Shown here: piece after piece, positions 28,101-37,100 of the stretch
Layout: every line of letters starts with the position of its first letter
Numbering within the stretch: the stretch's first letter is position 1
DNA from: Acanthornis magna
Taxonomy: Eukaryota; Chordata; Aves; Passeriformes; Acanthizidae
DNA: 64,000 bases
Assembly: GCA_036785705.1 (NCBI GenBank)
Contig: JAWUZG010000018.1
Span: 4,127,501 to 4,191,500 of the forward strand
Reading direction: 5' to 3'
The notes under the pieces: model-generated
Databases searched by the model: none
Told to the model about the DNA's origin: nothing
Seen by the model: only the letters and a program-made list of their open reading frames with translations
Translations under genes and position numbers: made by a program

Positions 28101-31100
28101 TCATGGTCTAGCAATATCACAGAGCAATATTAGCCCAAGGCTGAAGTATGGAATTTCTTTATAAACATGGACTCTAACAATAATTGCTATTACCAGAAAC
28201 AAGAATTTGAAGACAATGGGTGTCGTGACATTGACATTTTACAGTCATTGTACTGTGCATTTTAATGTAAAATATGAGGAGAGGTATCTATGTGCTACAT
28301 TTATTTTTGATGTTTCACAAACATATGGTGCCATATTTGTATGATCACATTTCTTTGTGATGTGGGAATATACATTTTAATTATTTATCTTTTTACACAG
28401 AGTATTTGATACTGTTCTTTATCTGTATGGTTGATGATTTGTAAATACTTCTTTGGTTGTTGAATGCTTATAAATGGCAATGCAAATTATTTCATCCTCT
28501 TGGTATTTTAAAAGCCAATTCCTTTATTAGTAGTATCTGAGAAATGTTCTATAAGCGCTACCACTTAATTTCTGAAACTGAGTATTGGACGGACTTGTAA
28601 CCAGTGCCTATGAATAACAGAACCACAAAATGTACTTCAGAAATATTGATGTATATATGCATAGATTTGTGTTGGTGTCTTTCTGATAATATGACAAGTG
28701 TTCAAATAGGTATCAATTTGCATATTTTTCAGTGAGAACTGTTAAAAAAACCATTTGCACTTAAAAAAAACTTCATAAATTTACAATATTTTAATGCATG
28801 CCATAAGTTTCTGTGTAACCACTGAGCTGTAGCTTTCCCTTTTCCCACTTTCTACTTTTTACTTTGTAGAAATCTTTGTGTAGTTTTCACATGTATTTTG
28901 TATCTTTGTTCTCTCAGGAGTAATAAATTCTAGCTCTAGTTACGCAAACTGGTTTTAAGCTTTCATTTTCTTCATTATTTTAAAAATTCTTTCAGTCCTG
29001 AACTAAGAATTCTGATTGAAATTATCTTCTTATAACAAACAGATTAATAGATATGAACTAGCAATTACCATGAGACAAAGCTGACAAATGTTAGATTTGT
29101 TAATAATTTAGACATCAAAGGGCAAATACTGTCTTGAGATGCTGATGGGTCACATGTGAAATCCATAGCATTGGCATGTGCTCCAGAGGCAGATAAGACA
29201 GGAAATTTCTTTTAAATCAGTCACAACACGAACTCCTGAAAGGAGAATTTCTTCTGTCTTTGGGTTCTTGGGCTAAACTTTATATTCATTACTTTCCTTC
29301 TTATTTTAAACTAAAGCAACTCTTCCCTGATCTTTAAGAAATGAGCTGGTGATCTCAGCTCATTTGACATGGAGTAACCAAAGTTACCACCTCTTTATTT
29401 GGTAGTCTTGGTAAGCAGTGAGGGGTTGGATGGGTGCTGGAGACCACACTACTCTTTTCACTCTTCAAGGTGGGTCCTACATGTAACAGCACTGTGGAGC
29501 CTAATTTAAAAAAAATTCTGCAGAGAGGCTTGTGGTGCTGTTAACTAGGTCTCATTGTGTTCTGGGGGATGAAAATCCAGTTTTTCCAAAAGTCACTGTG
29601 TTCTCACATATTTGTGGGCCTCCATGAAAGAAAATAAAGCAGTTGAAAGTCCTGTAGCAGTTCCCCTTCTAAAATTATTCAGACTTTTTCACAACAAATA
29701 GCTAATACCCTCCATATTGAGTTTATTTTTTCTAAGATGGATTTTAATTAGCATGTATTCCAACTAGTGTTCTCTACTTTCACTGGTGATTGTGTCTTAT
29801 TATTCTCTCATAGTCACCCGTGAGAGTAAGTAATCAAACTAATTTTGCAAAACTAGAAATCTAAATTTCTTTTAGCTTTTTGGCAAACCAGAATTTTTTT
29901 TTTTTTTAGGAATAACAGAAATTTAAAAGAAAGATGTAAAACACCTTCCTTTTTTGCTACAACCTTATTGCATATAATAACTGTATTCTATGCTCACAAC
30001 ACACTACTATTTAATGGGAACTGTATTCTATAAAAGAACGGTGATTTTATGGAAAAAGTGTGGGTTGAAACAAAACTCTTCTATTTTCATGATTGGAGTT
30101 TGCATGGAAAGGCTGTTCAATGATGTACATAATTGTAATAAAGACTTCTGGAAACTCTCTCCAGTCAAGAATCGAAATCTCAAAGGACTAAATCATTAAT
30201 AATGGTTGCTTTTTTAAGTGCTTTAATGGTTCTTCATTCATAATCTACTATCAATGGAAATTGCATTTCTGATTGGTTTATTCAATTAAAATGTTGGGAT
30301 ATAAAGAAAAATAATGACTACATAATTTGAAGAGGTCTGTAATCTTGGTTCCAAATTGGCATAAAGACAAATGACGTGTGTGCGTATCCTGCTCGCATTG
30401 GGTTTATAAATGCTGGGAAAAGAACTGGGAGGAATGAAGGAGTCCTTCCTGTTCTGCAGGGGCCAATTTGCTGAGGGAGCAAACCAGTCCAGTGTCCATC
30501 CCTGTAATGGGTAACGCTTGAGGGTTTTTTTCACTTGACGATCTAGAAAGCAAAATATGAGCAATGGAAGGCAGCAAAATAAGGTTTGCATCACTCTGAG
30601 CTTTTGAGAACAAATTTTCAAACACAGTTCTTAACTTTCTGAAATAAATGAGATGTTTTTATACTGTATTAATACTTAGCTGTGAAGTAAATAGCAAATT
30701 AGTTAGCAACATAAGAATCATTACTGATTCCAGTTGCGTTACTCATCAAGAAAAAATGTCTTTATTTTGAATAAGCCTGCTAGTTCTGACAAATTTCCCA
30801 CTGTAAAAATCAGAGGTTTCTGGAATCTGAAGACATTCTTTCATGTCTCTGCATATAATGGCGGTACCCATCTGTGGAAGAAATAATTATTTTGTGGTGT
30901 GATTGGCTTGAAGTGATGCATTCATTTTTGAAAGTGTTAAAATGCAGATTTAATCTCTTTGGCTTTTTTTAAAAGAATTTTTTCATTTTTTATTTTTCTT
31001 TTTTTAATTGCCTGGTATAGTCTGGGTACTTTGAATGTTGTCCAGTTTTTCCCGAGGGGTTGGGCACATGCGTTACCCGAGTGCCAAGCAGCTGCCGTGG

Positions 31101-34100
31101 GGAAAGGCAGCCTTCCAAACCTTTAGTCTCCTCAGGAGCTGTGAGTATTGAGCCACAGGCCTTGCACTGGATGGTTTATTCAGCAATATTCCACTGGTCT
31201 GAGTTGTTCATGATGATTGCTGCCTCTGCTACAAAGTAGGTGGGGATTTAGTCATGGCAGTAATTGGGCTTTTTCATGGAATACCATTTCATCCGATTTG
31301 CAGCAATCCAGATTGTAGATTTGAGCCCATCAAATTGTTTTTCCTTCTCTTAAAAAATTCCCTGTTGGTTTTGGGGCTTTTTTTTTCAGTTAGGATGAGA
31401 ATTATTCTTAAAATGACACTGCAATTACAGTCAATGGAATTAATTGTCTTCCAAGTATGAAGGTTTTGGGATTTTTTAAAGTAGATATATAGACTGGATC
31501 CAGCAATGCAATTGAAAAAAGAGTTTATTCAAAACTCCCTTTTAACACACATATAATATCATTGGTTAAGATAGAGAGCCAGCTAGGGAAAGTGAAAGCA
31601 TGATGAACTCTCTGGAATTATTCTTTAATAAAATGTCTATGGAAGTTAAAGGATTGATGTAGACAATCTTAAGTTATATAACCTTCTTTTAAAAGAAACT
31701 ACTTTTTTTCTGAAATAGATATACAATTGTACCCTTAAAATAAACTTGCTTCCTTTCTTATTGGAAAGATTTTTTTTCAGAATTGGAATAGTTAGTAGCA
31801 GTGCTAGGATGTTTTTGTTGTGAACGGTAAATTATGCAGAAATAAAATTCAGGTGTAGTCTCTCAGAGTCTGGGACTGGCTATTGTTCCCACAGCCAAAA
31901 AAACCCCACTAAAACCACCAAAATTCCCCAACTGCTCCTTTTTATTATTCACAGAGAGGATGCAGTATGCTGCTGCTGAGGAATAGAGGTCAGACAATTA
32001 GAATAAAGATCAGAGTGGTATTTCTGTGACTTGCACTTTTTTGGCTACTAAACTTTTCAGTTCTAATGGTAATGAATTCCAAGTGCAAAAAAGTTTGTGA
32101 TAGTTAAGGAGATTTAGAGGAGAATAAGAGCAATCACATGACTATCTTCAAAATTTGAAAATAAACCTTTGTTTTTGTAATAAATTATATAATATTTTAC
32201 ATAAATAATATTTTATATAATCTCTTCATTCATGTGGTGTATTTTAAAGACAGTCCAATGGTGTTCCCTGTGTAAATCAAGATAACCACATGAATGAAAA
32301 CATAAATAAAAATTTAAGAAAAGTAGGTGATTATGACTAAAAAGATGGAAAAATAATGTAAATCATAATTTTTAGCAAAGGCTGTTTTCTTGCAGTAACT
32401 TACATCCTTACTAGTTCTGTGTAAATTTAGAGAAGAAAATTGGATTCTGGATCAATATAAATAAATACTCAGGAGGGTCCAGAAATACTAAGGCTGGGGT
32501 GTGTTAATCCTCTTTTAATCAGAGCATGATTAAATGGGAGAAATTTCATGTAGCACGTGACTGTGATCAACAACATACAAAGGAGGAGAGTTTGGAGTAG
32601 ACAAACAGGAATCTAGGAAGGCCTTGGGGGATGATTATTTGAAATCTAAACTTATTTTTGAACAAGCAATAAGATAAACATTTCAGAAAGAATTGCAAAT
32701 TTTATCGCTGACTAGATCAAATGTTAGAAAAATGACAGCTGCCCTTTGAACCAAATGCACGTGGGCTACACCCAGATCTAAGCAAACCCATGACAGCCTT
32801 TGGATGATGAAATGAACTTCATTGAATTATTGGTTGAAATGTAACCGGTAGCCCTGCGAAACCACATTTTAGAATTTCATAATTGAAAAATAACATAACG
32901 AATGGCAAATTTAATTAAAATGGATTTGAGTCATTCAATCCACTATTTCCCAACATAGGACTCTCTGCAATAATTAAATCTGCTGTTACTGACCACTGAT
33001 GGCTGAGCATGTGTAGGCTGCTGCAGAGATGTTTTATCATGTCTGCTGCTTGGAAAGGAGTCAAAAATTGTTTCAGTTTTAGTGGAGAAAGTTTGAGCAA
33101 ATTGGACAGTGTTATTGAGGGCATGTGTGTCTGCCTGGATCAAAATTCAGAATTTTCATTTTATTTATTCTTGGACTCAGCAAACAGGTTGCAGTGCTCC
33201 CTATTTTGCATCTATATGCCACTGGTGAGCAGCAGCGGCCATACCAGCTCCCTCTTCCTTGGGATATTCCAAATTTGTCTTTCTGAATAATGTTTGGTGC
33301 TTTGTTCTTCTTGTGATTGCTTTAGAGATGAGTGCAATGGAAGGATTTCCTTCTGCCCATTTCTAGACTTAACGCTACAAATGTATTCCCAAAATTCCCA
33401 GGACAAAAGTAAATAAACTGTTAATGTAGAATATTGCTGCTTTGTAAAATAACCCATTTCCTAGCTCGATGCCTTCATCTTACTGAGTCAGATTTCAAGG
33501 CACTGAGCATATGCTGCAGTTGCTGTTTCATCATGCAAGTGAAATTCAGCATATAAAGTCAAATTTCCTTTGAAAAGATTTAGCATAAACTGTAGGTAGG
33601 AATCTTTTATTAAATCCACATTCTCCTCGGTGCTGTATCAATTAAGAGATAAAAAGAAGGAAACTGCCAACAAAAATTTAACCTGTGGAATTCTAAAACT
33701 TAAATGTAAAGTATCCTTTTCCCTCCAGAAGCATAAATCACTTTACAAACTTTAAAAAAAAATAAAAAATCTTGCAGTAGTAACAGTATGTCAGCCAGTG
33801 TGGAAGTCATTCATCCACCACTTAAAAGAATCCATGTGTGGGAGGGCTAAACTGTAGAAGTAGCATTTCCTAGCAGTTTAGGGAGGAAGGGAGAAGTGTC
33901 TTTCCCAGAGTGAAGCTGCCTCATTACATCCACGTTAAGAAGTTGCTCGTTTTGACAGATTTCCAGGACCCTGAAATGAACACCAACTACAGAAGTGACC
34001 GTCACAGAGCTCCTTTTTTCAGTGTCACGTAAGAAAATGCTCTCTCAGGCTGTGTGGTACCACCTTGGGACAGGCTCTGTGGAGTCAGAGACTGAACAGT

Positions 34101-37100
34101 GCCTGCCCAGGCTCCCAGCTCACAGCACACCCCAGAGCCTTGCTGCTTTGGGGACCGAAAATGACTGATTGCATTTGGGGGTGGGATATGTCTGTAAATG
34201 ACCAGTTCCAGGAATTGCCCCTGAAAACTTCACTGGCTTCTTTTCACAAGAGTTATATTCTAAGTATTATGAAAGACTTCAAACAGATTCTTATCTGCCC
34301 TAAGTCAGTACAAAATCATTAATCTGGAGCTCATTCCCTTTGACTGAGATCTGATCCTCTCTGCCATTAGAAGTCGAATGCCTGGGCTCAATGGTATGAA
34401 AATCAGCAGGATATTCTTGTTATCTTTCAGTAGAACTGAGAGCCATCTAAATGGTAAATGATTTTGACAAGAACAGTAGGATGTTAACAAAGGTAGAATG
34501 ATAAGTGAAACACTCAATTTGGAAGAGGTTTTATTGAAAAAACATAACTAAAATTTGGCACATAGAAAATAAATTAATAATTATGGTATAGAAACAGTAT
34601 AATTGCAAGTTGCTGTTGGTGGACCTTTAAATCCCCAAAAATCTGCACTAGATTTATGGTTATATGATCTATCACCTAAATTTGGCAGTTAATGCTGTTA
34701 CTGAAATTTCCAGGTTTTTTGAGACCTTGTCTTGGTCTGGAATTTGGCCAGGTGCTCCCTTATTCCTAAACTGCCTTGTGATCTCTTGCTTAGATCTTAG
34801 ATTTTGAGGAATATTTTATACAGAAGACTTCCCTTTGTCTTCCTCTATTAAAGATAGTTCTCCATAATGATAATGTTAAATTTAGAGTGCTTGAGAATAA
34901 TACACAAAATCCAAATATCAGAAAAATAGAAATATTGGTAACAGAAATCAGGAGATCAGCCAAAACAGTGCCTGATTGTAGTAACCTTTGGAAAAAAGCA
35001 GATGGGTGCAGTTAGCCTTCTAAGCAGAGTCTGTAACACAGCAGATCTCTGGTTTAAGGATAAAAGATGATCTGCATCTTCCTATCTTTTAACCAGCTGG
35101 AACATATTAATGGGATCAGATGCACGGGAAAATTCCCTGGGAACTGTGTGGAATGCTTAGCAAGGGAGGAGGAGATTACCAATAGGTGTGATTGTGGTAT
35201 TCCAGCCTGGAAATTCAACTGTGTGACTATTGCCCTAAGCAGTGGCATCCTTTCCCTACTGAAGTTAGGTAGAACAGTTGACAGATTAGATTTGGGACAA
35301 TGTAATATCATTCCTGACATGCTTTATAAAAAGCAAAGCAATCTGCTGAGCTGTCCATGGAAGTGTTCATCACTTCAGTACAAGAATACATGAAGAGAAA
35401 TTTTCCCTGCGAAGGCTCTCTGCACCTTAGATGGTGCCCTGTGCAGCTAAGTGTGTTTGGGTATTTGTTACTCAAAAAGAAAATAGGAGAAGGAGACTAG
35501 TGCAAAAGTGTTACAAACTTCATTGAAACCTCATTATAAAGTTCCACTGAGAACATGCAAATCTTGAGTCTACTTAAAAACTTGTGGGATACATTTATAC
35601 GCAAGCTGGTTTGGGGAATCTTGCCTATTATTTGTGTTAAATAGCTTTGCTTCATAAAAGCTTTTTCTTAAAAAAATTATGAAAAAGAATTACATGAAAA
35701 TATTTTTTCTGCGTAGTGCTACTCTTGAAATCATCTTCCTATTTGGTGAAGATGAGCAAAGTTCTTTTCTACCCTGACAGGAAAAGTGAAATCATCTTCA
35801 CAGTATCATCCCTTAGTAATTCCATATTCTTTTGAACTGGTATTTTAGACAAGATGTTCTCTATTACTGTCCTGCCTCTAGTAATAACTTATTTGATGCC
35901 CCAGAAAGATTGCTCCTGAAAAGCACATTAATAGAAAGATATGTCCATATTTTGGATATATTCTTGTTCAGACAAGTTTATATCTCGTGCAGCCTGAGAG
36001 CAAACATTGCCCTTATTTTTGCTGTGTTCCTATTAGACAACTTACACACCCAGTTCCTTCGTGTAGTGACTCAGTGACACCATAATTCTAAGACTTAATG
36101 GCACTTCTCATCTTTAGCTGTAGGAAGGCTTAGCAACCAAATAAATACAGCAATACTTGCACCTTCCATAGTGTTCCTCGGCAGGAGTTTCCAGCTCTTT
36201 CATCTGTTAATGCAGGCTGTGTTTTTTGACTGTGGAAAGTGTTTCAGCCTAGTTCAAGCCAACAGATATGAGACCTTCCACCAGCATCGAAGTTGTTCCT
36301 TACCTGACATTTAACAGGAGGATGTGTTCCCAATGCTGGGACAGCTGAGTGACTCACGCCCTGTCAATGCAATGTATTTGTGCTAATTTGTCATTAGTAG
36401 GCATTTTAGCAACTTGTAGCTCTTTTAACGCTACTTGAAAGGAGAATCACAGATCTTCCTCAAAGGGTGTGGAATAGCAGATTAAAGAGATCAAGAGAAC
36501 AATTCAGTAGGCTCATGTGTAAGATAAACATTTCAGTACAGAAGAATAGCACTTTGCACCACAGCCATGCCAGCAGCAGTTAAAATTAAGCCAATGTTCA
36601 GCTTCAGTAGGGAGATTTAAACGTGAAGTATAATATAGTCCCATTAAATGTTAGCTGTAATTTAGGAGGCTGGAGTCATGCTGGGGTAACAGGGCTGAGA
36701 AAGCTTTCTTCCTCTCTCTGCTCAGCTGATTTGTTTGGAGTTTGATCTAATTCCTCTGGAAATAAGGCAAGCATTACTGATGTGGAATATCCGCATTATT
36801 CATGTGGGGCTGCACTGTAGCTACACTAAACATTGCTCTACTTAGGATTTTGACTTATTTTTCTTAAATAGAAAGCTTTATGCCTCAAGAAGACCCTGGA
36901 GTGATTTGATTGAAACTGTATGAAAGTGCTTTTTTTGTCTTTTTCATTTGCATTTTCCCCATTCTCCATATCAAAAAGCTCTTGATTACGATGATTATAC
37001 ATGGAAATTTCTTTTACTTGCATAAAACTGTACCAATCACTTAATGGAACAAACACAAATAAAAGATTTGAAAGACAGCTATGGGATTTAACCACACCAA

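Larger units (their letters stand above)
27425..28945 (+). other. RGS12: Predicted 3' UTR of the short RGS12 form
   Basis: This follows the TAA at 27424. AATAAA hexamers at 27927-27932 and 28922-28927 could end the transcript. UGUAAAUA (28440-28447) and UGUAUAUA (28650-28657) fit the Pumilio-binding consensus UGUANAUA. The boundary is inferred from the signals only. Confidence 0.5.
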
